A DNA stretch of 64,000 nt from Xanthomonas campestris pv. badrii (GCF_012848175.1 NZ_CP051651.1:2976001-3040000); one strand, 5' to 3'; shown: positions 19,170-29,161, counted from the stretch's first letter. Notes: generated from the letters alone by a model not told the origin. Made by a program: numbers and translations.

Positions 19170-21640
19170 GCATCGTTGCACCGTTCCTCCTCGTCATCCT
19201 GGCGGCGGGTATCGCTGCCTATCACCGCATGCGCCTGGCCACCTGGGTTGCGATCAGCGCCTGCGTGCTGGTGGCGTGCTGGCTGCTGGGTGCCAATCTC
19301 ACCGCCACCATCGTTGCGGCCGTGCTGGTCGTGCTGGTGTCTGCGCCGGTGCTGTTGCCGTTCCTGCGCAAGCCGTTGTTGACCACTCCGTTGATGGCAT
19401 TCTTCCGCAAGGTGTTGCCGCCGCTGTCGCAGACCGAGCGCATTGCGCTGGAAACCGGATCGGTCGGTTTCGAGGGGGAGCTGTTCACCGGTGACCCGGA
19501 TTGGCAGAAGCTGCTCAATTACCCCAAGCCGCAGTTGACTGCCGAAGAGCAGGCCTTCCTGGATGGCCCGGTGGAAGAGTTATGCAAGATGGTCAACGAT
19601 TGGGAAATCACCCACGTCCACGCCGACCTGCCGCCGGAGCTGTGGGACTTCATCAAGAAGAACAAGTTCTTCGGCATGATCATTCCCAAGCAGTATGGCG
19701 GCCTAGGTTTCAGCGCGCTGGCGCACCACAAGGTGATCCAGAAGCTGTCTTCGATCTCCAGCGTGGTCAGCTCTACGGTCGGCGTGCCGAATTCGCTCGG
19801 TCCCGGCGAATTGCTGCTGCACTACGGCACTCCGGAGCAGAAGGATTATTACCTGCCGCGTCTGGCCGTGGGTGCGGAAGTCCCGTGCTTTGGCCTGACC
19901 GGCCCGTTTGCCGGCTCCGATGCCACCTCGATCCCGGACTACGGCATCGTGTGCAAGGGCGAGTGGAACGGCGCCAACGTGCTCGGCGTCAAGCTGACCT
20001 TCGACAAGCGCTACATCACCCTGGCACCGGTCGCCTCGCTGATCGGCCTGGCCTTCCGCGCGTATGACCCGGACGGTCTGATCGGCGACAAGAAGGACAT
20101 CGGCATCACCCTGGCCCTGCTGCCGCGCGAAACGCCCGGCGTGGACATCGGCCGCCGCCACTTCCCGTTGAACTCGCCGTTCCAGAACGGCCCGATCCAC
20201 GGCGAAGACGTGTTCATCCCGCTGAGCCAGTTGATCGGCGGCGTGGAGATGGTGGGCAAGGGCTGGAACATGCTCAACGAGTGTCTGGCAGTGGGTCGTT
20301 CGATCACCCTGCCCTCCACTGCCAGCGGCGGCAGCAAGGCTGCGGCGGTGGTCACCGGTGCGTATGCGCGCATCCGCAAGCAGTTCGGCCTGTCGGTCGG
20401 TCGTTTCGAAGGCGTGGAAGAGGCGCTGGCACGGATCGGCGGCAAGGCCTATGCGATCAGTGCGCTGTCGCAGGCCACGGCGGCGGCGGTGGATCGCGGC
20501 GATGTGCCGTCGGTGCCGTCGGCGATCGCCAAGTATCACTGCACCACCATGGGCCGCGAAGTGGTGAGCGACATGATGGATGTGATCGGTGGCAAGGGCA
20601 TCATCCTGGGGCCGCGCAACTTCGCCGGCCGCGCCTGGCAGGCCGCGCCGATCGGCGTGACCGTGGAAGGCGCCAACATCATGACCCGCAGCCTGCTGAT
20701 CTTCGGCCAGGGCGCCATCCTGTGCCATCCGTGGGTGATGAAGGAGATGCAGGCAGCGCAGGATCCGGACACGCGTCGCGGCCTGGAAGCGTTCGACCAG
20801 AGCCTGTTCGGGCACATCCGTTTCGGCATCTCCAATGCCGTGCGTTCGTTCTGGTTCGGCCTGACCGGTGCACGCATTGGCGCAGCGCCGGGCGATGCCT
20901 ACACCCGCCGCTTCTTCCGCAAGCTGGACCGTTACTCGGCCAACCTGGCGCTCATGGCCGACGTGTCGATGCTGATGCTGGGCGGCAAGTTGAAGTTCAA
21001 GGAGTCGTTGTCGGGGCGTCTGGGCGATGTGCTGAGCCACATCTACATGACCAGCGCGATGCTCAAGCGCTACCACGACGAAGGCGCACCGGCCACCGAC
21101 CAGCCGTTGCTGGCCTGGGCCTTCCACGACAGCGTGCACAAGATCGAAACCGCGTTGTCGGCCGCCCTGCGCAACTTCCCGATCCGCCCGGTGGGTTGGT
21201 TGATGTGGGTGCTGATCTTCCCGCTGGGCCGCCGCGCCGAAGCACCGGGCGACCGCCTGGGCCACCGCGTGGCCTCGATCCTGATGGCTCCCAACGAAGC
21301 ACGCGATCGCCTGGCACAGGGCGTGTTCCTGACCCCGTGCGCCAACAACCCGGGTGGCCGCATCGCCAGCTACCTGACCAAGGCGGTGATGGCCGAGCCG
21401 GTGGAGCGCAAGTTCCTCAAGGCGCTCAAGACCAAGGGCATCGAGGCGCTGGAGTTCACCGCACAGCTGGACGAAGCGGTAGCCGAAGGCGTGCTCACGC
21501 TGGACGAGCGCAAGCTGCTGGAAGAGCTGCGCGAGATCATGATGGATACCATCACCGTGGACGACTTCGATCCGCATGAACTGCGCGCTGCCAGCTTCTA
21601 CGACAAGCCGCAGGCACAGCAGCCGCGCGAAGCGGCCTGA
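19166..21640 (+). CDS. fadE: acyl-CoA dehydrogenase, FadE type
   Basis: An 824-residue membrane-associated acyl-CoA dehydrogenase catalysing the first step of beta-oxidation. An N-terminal hydrophobic segment (about residues 1-60, two stretches) precedes the dehydrogenase core with FGMIIPKQYGGLGFSALAHHKVIQKL, CFGLTGPFAGSDATSI, and a C-terminal FadE-specific extension (the HDSVHKIETALSAALRNFP and LTPCANNPGGRIASYL blocks). Length matches E. coli FadE (about 814) and not the short soluble dehydrogenases. It is the second gene of the TetR-controlled operon and is followed by an intrinsic terminator. Confidence 0.92.
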   Translation: MSIVAPFLLVILAAGIAAYHRMRLATWVAISACVLVACWLLGANLTATIVAAVLVVLVSAPVLLPFLRKPLLTTPLMAFFRKVLPPLSQTERIALETGSVGFEGELFTGDPDWQKLLNYPKPQLTAEEQAFLDGPVEELCKMVNDWEITHVHADLPPELWDFIKKNKFFGMIIPKQYGGLGFSALAHHKVIQKLSSISSVVSSTVGVPNSLGPGELLLHYGTPEQKDYYLPRLAVGAEVPCFGLTGPFAGSDATSIPDYGIVCKGEWNGANVLGVKLTFDKRYITLAPVASLIGLAFRAYDPDGLIGDKKDIGITLALLPRETPGVDIGRRHFPLNSPFQNGPIHGEDVFIPLSQLIGGVEMVGKGWNMLNECLAVGRSITLPSTASGGSKAAAVVTGAYARIRKQFGLSVGRFEGVEEALARIGGKAYAISALSQATAAAVDRGDVPSVPSAIAKYHCTTMGREVVSDMMDVIGGKGIILGPRNFAGRAWQAAPIGVTVEGANIMTRSLLIFGQGAILCHPWVMKEMQAAQDPDTRRGLEAFDQSLFGHIRFGISNAVRSFWFGLTGARIGAAPGDAYTRRFFRKLDRYSANLALMADVSMLMLGGKLKFKESLSGRLGDVLSHIYMTSAMLKRYHDEGAPATDQPLLAWAFHDSVHKIETALSAALRNFPIRPVGWLMWVLIFPLGRRAEAPGDRLGHRVASILMAPNEARDRLAQGVFLTPCANNPGGRIASYLTKAVMAEPVERKFLKALKTKGIEALEFTAQLDEAVAEGVLTLDERKLLEELREIMMDTITVDDFDPHELRAASFYDKPQAQQPREAA

Positions 21641-21667
21641 TTCGGCGTTCGTCGACAAGGCAAGAAC

Positions 21668-21693
21668 AAACGGCGAGCTTCGGCTCGCCGTTT
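21668..21693 (+). terminator. intrinsic terminator after fadE
   Basis: An AAACGGCGAGC / GCTCGCCGTTT stem with a TTCG tetraloop, followed by GCGTTTG, lies 28 nt past the fadE stop. Confidence 0.8.
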
Positions 21694-21822
21694 GCGTTTG
21701 AGGGCACGGCGGGCGCGCTGCAACGCAGGCTTCGCAGGCCGATGACGCCACGCGGAACACGCGTGGCGCTAGCGCACAGGTCTGCTGCTAGCGCGCCCGA
21801 GGACGACGGCCAACGGCTTCGC

Positions 21823-22176
21823 TCAGAGCGGCAACCACAACAGCGCCAGTGCGATCAGCGCAGGCAAGGCCTGCACGAAGAAGATCCGGCGGTTGACGCT
21901 GTAGGCGCCATAGCAGCCCGCCACCACCACACAGCCCAGGAAGAAGCTCAGCACGTCCGCGCGTTCGGCCAGTGCGCCCCAGAACAGGCCGGCGGCCAGA
22001 AAGCCGTTGTAGAGCCCCTGGTTGGCCGCCAGTACGCGCGTGGCCTGTGCCTTCTCCAACGTATTGCGGAAGGTCTTAAGGCCCAGTGGGCGGGTCCACA
22101 GCAGCATTTCCAGCACCAGGATGTAGACGTGCAGCAGGGCGACGCACAGACCGGCAACGATGGCGAACAGGGACAT
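21823..22176 (-). CDS. DUF1304-family small membrane protein
   Basis: A 117-residue protein from the ATG at 22176 (MSLFAIVAGL). Four hydrophobic segments and the family patterns VALLHVYILVLEMLLW, NQGLYNGFLAAGLFWG and YGAYSVNRRIFFVQALPA identify DUF1304. Function is unknown. It is not obviously in an operon. Confidence 0.82.
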   Translation of the reverse strand: MSLFAIVAGLCVALLHVYILVLEMLLWTRPLGLKTFRNTLEKAQATRVLAANQGLYNGFLAAGLFWGALAERADVLSFFLGCVVVAGCYGAYSVNRRIFFVQALPALIALALLWLPL

Positions 22177-22450
22177 GGCAGGCAGGAGTAATGAACGTGG
22201 CGGCAAGCATAGCCGCGATGACATTCCCTCTGCCGGGGAACCCATTCAAAGGCCGGCGATTGGCCGCTGCCGAGAAGGCGTGCCCGGCACGGCAGGGGCG
22301 CTCACAGTCGTGGTCAGGCAACCTCCGATGGACCCAGGCAACGCAGACAACTCCGATGCATGGGTGTGACCAGCGCGCACAACCGCAGCCAGATTGTGTT
22401 GATTACCCAATCTGCCTGCGCCATCGGCAAGGCGCACGCGACCCCATCGA

Positions 22451-23821
22451 TCAGCGCGGCGAACCGGCCGGGGTCTGCTCCGCAGCCGCATCGCGCTCTG
22501 CAGGCAGCTTGCGCGCTTGCCGCAACAAGCCAAACGCCCCGACGGTCATGCCTACCGCCGCCAGCAGGCCCACACCAAACACCGCACTGGAGCCCAAGGC
22601 CGAGACCAGCTTGTGGATCCACACGAAGCTGAGGTCGCCACCCCGGTAGATCACCGTATCGATCGCCGCACCGGCCTTGTAGCGCCATTGCCGATTGACC
22701 CGCGTGTACAGCGTCTCACGTGCCGGCTTGGCGAGCGCGAACTCGCTGGAGCGCGTGATCACCTGCACGATCGCGATCATCATCGGCAACGGCGAGGCGG
22801 CCAGCGCGGCGTAGCCCAGGGTGATGGCCACACCCGGAATCAGCAGCGCCGGCGCAATGCCGAAACGCGACAACAGCGCGCGCGTCACCAGCAATTGCAG
22901 CACCAGCGTCAGTGCGTTGACCGCCAGATCGATACTGGCGTAATACGCCGTACTGGCCGCCGCATCCGTATACAGCCGGCGGACCAACGCAGCCTGTTCG
23001 TTATAGAGCAAGGTGCCGACGCCCACGCCCAACAGGGTCATCAGCGCCAGCCAGCGCAGCAGCGGCTCGCGCATGATCAGCTTGAGTCCGCCAAACACGT
23101 CGCCGCCCATCGGCACTTCGCCCGAATCCAGCCGGAACTGCCGCTCGCGCGCCACCGCCCACAGCCGCAGCCGCAGCACGCACACCACGCACACCGTCAG
23201 GAACCCGGCCGACACCAGCATCAGATGCGCGATGCCGATCCGCTCCACCAGGGTGCGGGTGAGGACCGGCCCGAGAAACGCGCCCAGCGTGCCCGCCGCA
23301 CCGATGTAACCGTAGTAGTTGCGCGCCTCGGCATTGCTGAAGACATCGGCCATGAAGCTCCAGAACACCGCCACCGCGAACAGGTTGAACACCGTCACCC
23401 ACAAGAAGAACGCCATGCCGCGACCAGGCACGCCGCTGTCGAACAGCACGTAGAACAACAGCAAGGTCGCGATGAAGAAGCCATACACCGCCGGCAGGAA
23501 CACCCGCCGCGGGTAGCGGCTGACCAGCGCACCGTACAGCGGTTGCACCAGCACCATGATCAGGAAGGTGCAGGTAAACAGCACCTGCAAGGTGAAGTCC
23601 TTGAGCGGCATGCCGTGTGCGGCGAAGAACGCGATCATGCCGGTGGGAAAGAGCGCTTCCACATCCGCCGAGGCGCCCATCGCCTCGCGTACCGGGCGCA
23701 AGACGTAATAGCCGCTCAGCAGGCAGAAGAAATACAGGAACGACCACGCCAGCGGCGGCGAACCGCGCAGTGCTGCGCTTAGCCGACCAAGCGCATAACG
23801 CGGCGCAGGCAAATGCGTCAT
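22451..23821 (-). CDS. MFS-type transporter (NTP/NDP exchange-like group)
   Basis: 456 residues with about twelve hydrophobic segments. The N-terminus LAWSFLYFFCLLSGYYVLRPVREAMG and the segment VFNLFAVAVFWSFMADVFSNAEARNYYGYIGAAGTLGAF resemble bacterial MFS proteins often annotated next to ADP/ATP translocases. The substrate cannot be deduced. ATG 23821 (MTHLPAPRYA) was chosen; the frame is open further upstream without membrane-protein character. Monocistronic. Confidence 0.75.
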   Translation of the reverse strand: MTHLPAPRYALGRLSAALRGSPPLAWSFLYFFCLLSGYYVLRPVREAMGASADVEALFPTGMIAFFAAHGMPLKDFTLQVLFTCTFLIMVLVQPLYGALVSRYPRRVFLPAVYGFFIATLLLFYVLFDSGVPGRGMAFFLWVTVFNLFAVAVFWSFMADVFSNAEARNYYGYIGAAGTLGAFLGPVLTRTLVERIGIAHLMLVSAGFLTVCVVCVLRLRLWAVARERQFRLDSGEVPMGGDVFGGLKLIMREPLLRWLALMTLLGVGVGTLLYNEQAALVRRLYTDAAASTAYYASIDLAVNALTLVLQLLVTRALLSRFGIAPALLIPGVAITLGYAALAASPLPMMIAIVQVITRSSEFALAKPARETLYTRVNRQWRYKAGAAIDTVIYRGGDLSFVWIHKLVSALGSSAVFGVGLLAAVGMTVGAFGLLRQARKLPAERDAAAEQTPAGSPR

Positions 23822-24157
23822 GGCGTCAGCATCCCCGCACGAACGAGCCCGACAGCAAGAACATGGCAGCCACAGCACCCGGCGGAAGAGCGCGCACGTT
23901 AGCCGATGCAGCGCAGCACGGCCAGCGGCAACAGGACGCGACTGTCATGGCGCCATCGCCCGGCACGCGGCTTGCAGCATTCGCGTACAGGCCCACACAC
24001 AGGCCATCTACTACGTTGCCGGCACGCGCAACGACCGGATTTCCGAATCAAAATCGTCAATAGGATCAATATGATGCCCATTCATCTTCTGGCAGTTTGT
24101 GCTATTGCGAAGCGCGGCGCTAGAATCGCTCCAAGCAGTGGAACAGGCGGGACAACC
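23822..24157. other. divergent promoter spacer
   Basis: 336 nt between the divergent transporter and beta-lactamase-fold genes. It is AT-rich around 24035-24075 (for example AATCAAAATCGTCAATAGGATCAATATGATG), suitable for a promoter towards the hydrolase. No gene or conserved RNA is recognised. Confidence 0.4.
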
Positions 24158-25528
24158 ATGACAGAAATGCGCAGGCGCCGACGGTTCCGTCCGTTGGCCA
24201 TCGGGCTGCTTGGGGCGTTATTGCCTCTGGCCCTCTCTTCCACGGCACAGACGCCTGCGCCCATTGCCAACGCGTTGCAGCCCGCGCAGTCTCCCACTGC
24301 CCCGCTGGCGTACCGCGCGTCGTTGCCGGCCAGCAGCGTGTTGGCGCCCGCCGCCGGCTTCGACGTGGCGGCATTCGAATCGATGGCCGACCAGCTGACC
24401 TATGGCAACCGCGTGCCCGGCATGGCGATGGCCATCGTGCAGGGCGGCAAGGTGCTCAGCGCGCGCGGCTATGGCGTTACCGACGTCAATCATCCGCAAC
24501 CGGTCGATGCCCACACCGTGTTTCGCCTGGCCTCGCTGTCCAAGGCCTTCGCCGGCACCATGGCCGGCCTGCTGGTCAACGACGGCGTGCTGCGCTGGGA
24601 CAGCAAGGTGGTCGACTATGTGCCGGGCTTCCAGCTCAGCGACACCGCGGCGACCCGCCACCTCACCGTCGCCGAAGTGCTCAGCCATCGCGTCGGCCTG
24701 ACCCGCAATGCCTACGACCGCGACGTCGAGTCCAACGCCGACTACTACTCGCTCAGCCACAAGCTGGCGGCCGCGCCGCTGCGCTGTGCGCCGGGCGATT
24801 GCTATGCCTACCAGAACGTCGCTTTCAGTCTGGTTGGCGATGTGGTGTTTGCCGCCTCCGGCAGCTTCTACGAGCAATCGGTGGAGCGACGCATTTTCAA
24901 ACCGCTGGGCATGAACGATGCCAGCATGGGCCTGGCCGGCATCCAGGCCAGCCCGCACTGGGCACGCCCGCATGTGCGCAGCCGCAACGGCTGGGTGGCG
25001 TTGACGCCCAAGCCCACCTACTACCGCCTGGCACCGGCCGCCGGCGTCAATGCCAGTGCCAGCGACATGGCGCAGTGGCTGCTCGCGCATACCGGCCATC
25101 GCACCGATGTATTGCCCGCCCCGCTGTTGGCCACCTTGCACGCACCGCTGATCTCTACCCCGGGCGAAATGCGCTCGGGCTGGCGCCACGAGCGCGTGGA
25201 TGCCGCCAGCTACGCGCTGGGCTGGCGCGTATTCGACTACGCCGGTCACCAGGTGGTGTTCCACGCAGGTGCCGTGCAGGGCTACCGCGGCCTGATCGCC
25301 CTGTTGCCCGAGCGCGACCTGGGCATCGCGATCATGTGGAATGGCGAAAGCGGCCTGCCCTCCGGCATGATGCCGACCATTCTGGACCGTGCACTCGGAT
25401 TGCCGGCCAAGCGCTGGCTGGATATCGATGTGGATGGCGACTTCGGCAGCGAGAACATGCTGGCCGACAAACCCGATCCGGCGGGCAAGGGGGTTTCGTC
25501 CGGCAAGTCGGTGGCCTCGCCACGCTGA
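24158..25528 (+). CDS. serine beta-lactamase-family (class C-like) hydrolase, exported
   Basis: 456 residues from the ATG at 24158, preceded by a GGCGGGA Shine-Dalgarno. Signal peptide with arginine-rich n-region (RRRRRFRPLAIGLLGALLPLALSSTA). The active-site SxxK is S126-L-S-K129 in FRLASLSKAFAG, the second motif is Y-Q-N in YAYQNVAFSL, and the third motif region is HAGAVQGYRG. This is the Pfam beta-lactamase fold shared by AmpC, D-aminopeptidases and esterases, and AmpC activity itself is not implied. The unusual acidic C-terminal tail after LDIDVDGDF has no homology I recognise. A terminator follows closely. Confidence 0.82.
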   Translation: MTEMRRRRRFRPLAIGLLGALLPLALSSTAQTPAPIANALQPAQSPTAPLAYRASLPASSVLAPAAGFDVAAFESMADQLTYGNRVPGMAMAIVQGGKVLSARGYGVTDVNHPQPVDAHTVFRLASLSKAFAGTMAGLLVNDGVLRWDSKVVDYVPGFQLSDTAATRHLTVAEVLSHRVGLTRNAYDRDVESNADYYSLSHKLAAAPLRCAPGDCYAYQNVAFSLVGDVVFAASGSFYEQSVERRIFKPLGMNDASMGLAGIQASPHWARPHVRSRNGWVALTPKPTYYRLAPAAGVNASASDMAQWLLAHTGHRTDVLPAPLLATLHAPLISTPGEMRSGWRHERVDAASYALGWRVFDYAGHQVVFHAGAVQGYRGLIALLPERDLGIAIMWNGESGLPSGMMPTILDRALGLPAKRWLDIDVDGDFGSENMLADKPDPAGKGVSSGKSVASPR

Positions 25529-25556
25529 GCCGGCCGTTGCACCGGCACTGACTCAC

Positions 25557-25590
25557 ACACAGGCGGCTTCGGCCGCCTGTGTCGTTTCTG
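25557..25590 (+). terminator. intrinsic terminator
   Basis: A perfect 11-bp stem ACACAGGCGGC / GCCGCCTGTGT with a TTCG loop, then CGTTTCT, 28 nt past the hydrolase stop. Confidence 0.8.
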
Positions 25591-25727
25591 CCCGGCGCAC
25601 CGCCCGCGTACACGCCGCGGGCCGCCCCCACGTTGTAACCCAGGACGATGCGAGAAGCGCGCGCTCGCGGCATCGCACGGGACAGCCGCGCAGTTGTTGC
25701 AGCGGCTCGGCGGAGCGCGCTCACCAC

Positions 25728-25774
25728 GCCCCCATCCGCCCTTCGGGCACCTTCCCCCGCAGGCGGGGGAAGGC
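25728..25774. repeat. Xanthomonas intergenic palindrome (CATCCGCCC...CGGGGGAAGG type)
   Basis: CCCCATCCGCCC, TTCGGGCACCTT, then CCCCCGC-AGGCGGGGG hairpin ending AAGG. The same modular sequence recurs at 49165-49211, 49348-49396, 54074-54115 and 56643-56699 in this window. It lies in a 383-nt spacer that otherwise holds only the two terminators. Confidence 0.75.
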
Positions 25775-25842
25775 AGACGACACGCTTCGACCTCCCTGGC
25801 GACATGAGCCCGATACGCTGGGAATTGAACAGGGCCGCCCAA

Positions 25843-25882
25843 TAAAAAAGCTCCCTCCCCGCTGGGCGTCGGGGAGAGAGCT
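25843..25882 (-). terminator. intrinsic terminator of the histone-like gene
   Basis: On the minus strand a GCTCTCTCCCCG / CGGGGAGGGAGC stem (one mismatch) is followed by TTTTTTATT. It lies 30 nt past the stop of the lysine-rich gene. Confidence 0.85.
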
Positions 25883-25911
25883 CGATGTTTACGGCGATCG
25901 GGTGTTGCAGA

Positions 25912-26367
25912 TCAGATCAGCGGCGCCGGGGTTGCAGGCAGCGCGACCGGAGCGGCCTTCTTCTTGCGAACGGCCGGCTTCTTCTTGGCGACCTTCTTCG
26001 CGGCAGGCTTCTTGGCAGCGGACTTCTTGGTGGCCGCCTTCTTGGTTGCCTTCTTCGCTACGGCCTTCTTGGCAGTCTTCTTGACGGCCTTCTTGGCGGC
26101 TGTCTTCTTGGTCGCCTTCTTGGCGGTCTTCTTCACAGCCTTCTTGGCGGCAGTCTTCTTGGTTGCCTTCTTCGCAGTCTTCTTCACTGCCTTCTTGGCG
26201 GTTGCCTTCTTGGCAGTCTTCTTGACGGCCTTCTTGGCAGCAGTCTTCTTCACTGCCTTCTTGGCGGTTGCCTTCTTCGCGACCTTCTTGGTCGCCTTCT
26301 TGGCGGCGGTCTTCTTCACTGCCTTCTTGGCAGTGGGTTTCTTTTTCGCAGCTTTTTTAGTGGCCAT
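25912..26367 (-). CDS. histone H1-like lysine/alanine-repeat protein
   Basis: A 151-residue, extremely basic protein starting MATKKAAKKKPTAKK and consisting almost entirely of irregular KKTAAKKAVKKTAKKAT-type repeats. It ends in a short proline/alanine tail (LPATPAPLI). It matches the eukaryotic H1 C-terminal-tail type of bacterial DNA-binding proteins (HctB, BpH1, AlgP-like), expected to coat nucleoid DNA non-specifically. The coding DNA is itself built from near-identical 9- and 12-bp units and could change length by slippage. Monocistronic with a good terminator. Confidence 0.85.
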   Translation of the reverse strand: MATKKAAKKKPTAKKAVKKTAAKKATKKVAKKATAKKAVKKTAAKKAVKKTAKKATAKKAVKKTAKKATKKTAAKKAVKKTAKKATKKTAAKKAVKKTAKKAVAKKATKKAATKKSAAKKPAAKKVAKKKPAVRKKKAAPVALPATPAPLI

Positions 26368-27306
26368 GTAATTGGCTCCTCGTCAGTGAACTATGGAGGT
26401 GAAACGCCCAGTTGAACCAAACCCCGCGCCGGCATGCCGTCGTCGGGAACCGTCCGCAGGTGATGCGCGACGGGACGGATACAGAAACACCCGCATCGAA
26501 CGGCGACACGGGTGCGTGATCGGGACGACTGCTGTTTTCTTGGAGAGAAGCGGACCCGACTCCACCATCGATCGTGCTTCGGCGGACGTCTTGAACAAGC
26601 TGGTCGGCTTGGTGTCGATTCTGCTCACTCTCTTTCGCAGCAATGTCTGCTGGGCGAAACCTAATCACGCTTTTTTTTACTGTCAACACTCTTTTGCAAT
26701 TTTTTTTCAGCCAGCCATCGCAATGTGCGGCATCGACGCCGGGCAAGTGCGTCGCGCGCGGCAAGCGCGGCATGTCCGTGGCGCGCGCCAGCACGACAGC
26801 GTTTTCAAAAAAACACTTCTTTTCCGCTGTTTTCTGCAAGCGATGAAAAGGTGCGCGGCTGGAGCAGCCGCATTGCCGGCACAGCGTGGCATGCGTTGCG
26901 GCATCGCCCGCCGCCTGTCCGCCAGCTGAAAATTTTTTATCCGCCAACTCCACTTCCGGCGTCGCACGAGCAGAAATGCGCAAACTTATTGCGTCATTCG
27001 ATCGCCATGCTTGCGCTCTTGCGCGACGTCGAAGGCAACGCGCGGGAGGTGGAGAGGATCATCGACGCGCGTTGTCGCCGACAAACCTTTTCACCGAGCG
27101 CACGCCAGACCCTCACGACTGACTCACGCCAGAAATCCGACGCGGCATCCAGCTGCTCCTGCCGCGGAGTGCTTTCGACGATGCACGCAAGCGCGAAGCT
27201 CGTCGCGCGGCAGCACCGGCTGCAGCGATGGCGTCGATCCGAGCGCGCAGGTCCGATTGCCCACTCGATCACGCTCCAGCGCGTGCATCGCGCAGCGCTG
27301 CCGCCC
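26368..27306. other. long AT-rich intergenic region upstream of the histone-like gene
   Basis: About 940 nt with homopolymer runs unusual for this GC-rich genome: a T8 run near 26672, a second T8 tract near 26701-26708, an A7 run near 26807 and a T6 tract near 26933. No convincing coding frame is present; the apparent frames lack any family or signal. The histone gene's promoter must lie at its left end. It could also contain an unrecognised small RNA, but I see no known RNA fold. Confidence 0.45.
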
Positions 27307-27335
27307 AAAAAAATGGCCGCTCGGAGAGCGGCCAT
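27307..27335 (-). terminator. intrinsic terminator after gcvH
   Basis: On the minus strand ATGGCCGCT-CTCC-GAGCGGCCAT is followed by TTTTTTT. Stem of 9 bp, 25 nt past the gcvH stop. Confidence 0.9.
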
Positions 27336-27360
27336 CGGTATTGCGGCAAACGAGGTGGAC

Positions 27361-27756
27361 TCAGTGGTCGTCGTCTTCGAGCAGCTCGGCGTAGTCGTCC
27401 GGCGACAGCAGATCGTTGAGCTCTTCCTTGTCGTCAAGTTCGACCACGAAGATCCAGCCTTCGCCGTAGGCGTCTTCGTTGATGGTCTCCGGCTTGTCGC
27501 TCAGCGCGCTGTTGACCTCGACCACGGTACCGCTGACCGGGCTATACACGTCGGAGGCGGCCTTGACCGACTCGACCACCGCCGCGCCGTTGCCGACCTG
27601 CACGGTGTCGCCGACGCCCGGCAGTTCGACATAGACCAGGTCGCCCAGCAAGCCCTGGGCGTGGTCGGAGATACCGACGGTGACGCGGCCGTTGCTTTCG
27701 ACGCGGGCCCACTCGTGGGATTTGAGGAACTTGAGGTCGCCAGGAATCTCGCTCAT
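27361..27756 (-). CDS. gcvH: glycine cleavage system H protein
   Basis: A 131-residue lipoyl carrier that shuttles the aminomethyl group among the P, T and L proteins. The lipoylated lysine is K65 in [14 protein letters not shown], and the HEWARVE N-terminal motif is present. It is downstream of gcvT with a 140-nt spacer that contains a plausible separate promoter (TAAACT-like -10 near 27801). gcvP is not in this window. Confidence 0.95.
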   Translation of the reverse strand: MSEIPGDLKFLKSHEWARVESNGRVTVGISDHAQGLLGDLVYVELPGVGDTVQVGNGAAVVESVKAASDVYSPVSGTVVEVNSALSDKPETINEDAYGEGWIFVVELDDKEELNDLLSPDDYAELLEDDDH

Positions 27757-27896
27757 GGGTGTGCTCCGGGGAAACTTGGGGTTGGGGACAGGTGGCTAGT
27801 TTAGACCGCGCGATGAGACAGGTGCACGCGCGTCGGCATGGCTGGGTTGCATGCGGTTACAGGATGCCGACTGGTCTGCAGCCGACATCACCCGGC

Positions 27897-29006
27897 TCAT
27901 TCGCCAAGTACGCCGGGCTGCGCCTGGCCTTCGCGCACGAACGGAAACTTCACCGCGCGCAACGGCACCTGGCGGCCACGGATGTCCACGCGCAGGTCGT
28001 CGATGCTGCCGGCCGGCACGCGTGCAAAAGCGATTGCCTTGCCCAGCGTGGGCGAGAAGGTCCCGGACAGGATCTCGCCCTGGCCGGCCGCGGTGAGCAC
28101 GGTCTGGCCGTGCCGCAGCACGCCCTTCTCGTCCATCACCACGCCGATCATCTGGCGTGGGGCGCCCTGCGCCTTTTGCGATTCGAGCACGTCGCGGCCG
28201 ATGAAGTCGCGGCCTTCATCCAGGGCGATCGTCCAGGCCAGCGCGGCTTCGAACGGACTGACCGCGTCGTCCATGTCCTGGCCGTAAAGATTCATGCCCG
28301 CTTCCAATCGCAGCGTGTCGCGCGCGCCCAGGCCGGCCGGCTTGACGCCCTGCGCGAGCAGCGCATTCCAGAATGCGACCGCCGCGTCCTGCGGAAGCAC
28401 GATTTCGAAACCGTCTTCGCCGGTATAACCGGTGCGCGCAAGAAACAGGTCGATACCATCGCGCGAGCGCGTCTGCAGCGCGGCGAAACGGCCGAGCTTG
28501 CTGGCAGCCGCGGTGTCGGCCGGGTCCAGCAAGGCGATGACCTTGGCACGCGCGTTGGGGCCCTGCACCGCCACCATGGCGAAGTCGCCGCGCTCTTCCA
28601 CCTTTACCTCGAAGCGCGCGGCCTGCGCGCCGATCCACTGCAGGTCCTTTTCGCGGGTGGCGGCATTGACCACCAGGCGGAAGAAATCCTCGCGCATGAA
28701 ATAGACGATCAGGTCGTCGATCACCCCGCCCTGCGGGTTGAGCATGCAGGTGTACAGCGCCTTGCCGGCGACCTTGAGCTTGTCCACCGAGTTGGCCAGC
28801 AGGTAACGCAGGAACTCGCGCACGCGCGCGCCGTGCAGGTCGACCACGGTCATGTGGCTGACGTCGAACACGCCGGCGTCGCGACGCACCTGGTGGTGTT
28901 CGTCGATCTGCGAGCCGTAGTGGATCGGCATGTCCCAGCCGCCGAAGTCGACCATCTTGGCGCCGAGCGCACGATGGGTGTCGTTGAGGATGGTCTTCTG
29001 GGTCAT
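27897..29006 (-). CDS. gcvT: glycine cleavage system T protein (aminomethyltransferase)
   Basis: 369 residues from the ATG at 29006 ([24 protein letters not shown]). It transfers the methylene group from H-protein-bound intermediate to tetrahydrofolate, releasing ammonia. Family motifs: [27 protein letters not shown], the catalytic-region aspartate in [21 protein letters not shown] and [18 protein letters not shown]. The frame continues open upstream but without family similarity. I looked for a glycine riboswitch in the 155-nt leader and did not find one. Confidence 0.95.
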   Translation of the reverse strand: MTQKTILNDTHRALGAKMVDFGGWDMPIHYGSQIDEHHQVRRDAGVFDVSHMTVVDLHGARVREFLRYLLANSVDKLKVAGKALYTCMLNPQGGVIDDLIVYFMREDFFRLVVNAATREKDLQWIGAQAARFEVKVEERGDFAMVAVQGPNARAKVIALLDPADTAAASKLGRFAALQTRSRDGIDLFLARTGYTGEDGFEIVLPQDAAVAFWNALLAQGVKPAGLGARDTLRLEAGMNLYGQDMDDAVSPFEAALAWTIALDEGRDFIGRDVLESQKAQGAPRQMIGVVMDEKGVLRHGQTVLTAAGQGEILSGTFSPTLGKAIAFARVPAGSIDDLRVDIRGRQVPLRAVKFPFVREGQAQPGVLGE

Positions 29007-29161
29007 GAGCGCCGGTCCAAGGGAAAGACGCCCATTATCGCCGCCCGGCCGCACTTGCGGGCAAGCCGTGCAGACGCACAGCCGGACTCCAAGGCGCGCA
29101 CGCCTGACACTGCCACCCCGCACTGCAACATCCAGCGCAGCACGGGACCGCTGCACACCAA

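Noticed and set aside
26357..26983. A 208-codon minus-strand frame over the histone-gene upstream region
   Set aside because: It overlaps the histone start region, has random composition, and shows no signal or family motif.
29007..29161. Possible glycine riboswitch ahead of gcvT
   Set aside because: The leader lacks the conserved glycine-aptamer core blocks; I found no matching arrangement in this 155-nt interval or in the gcvH leader.
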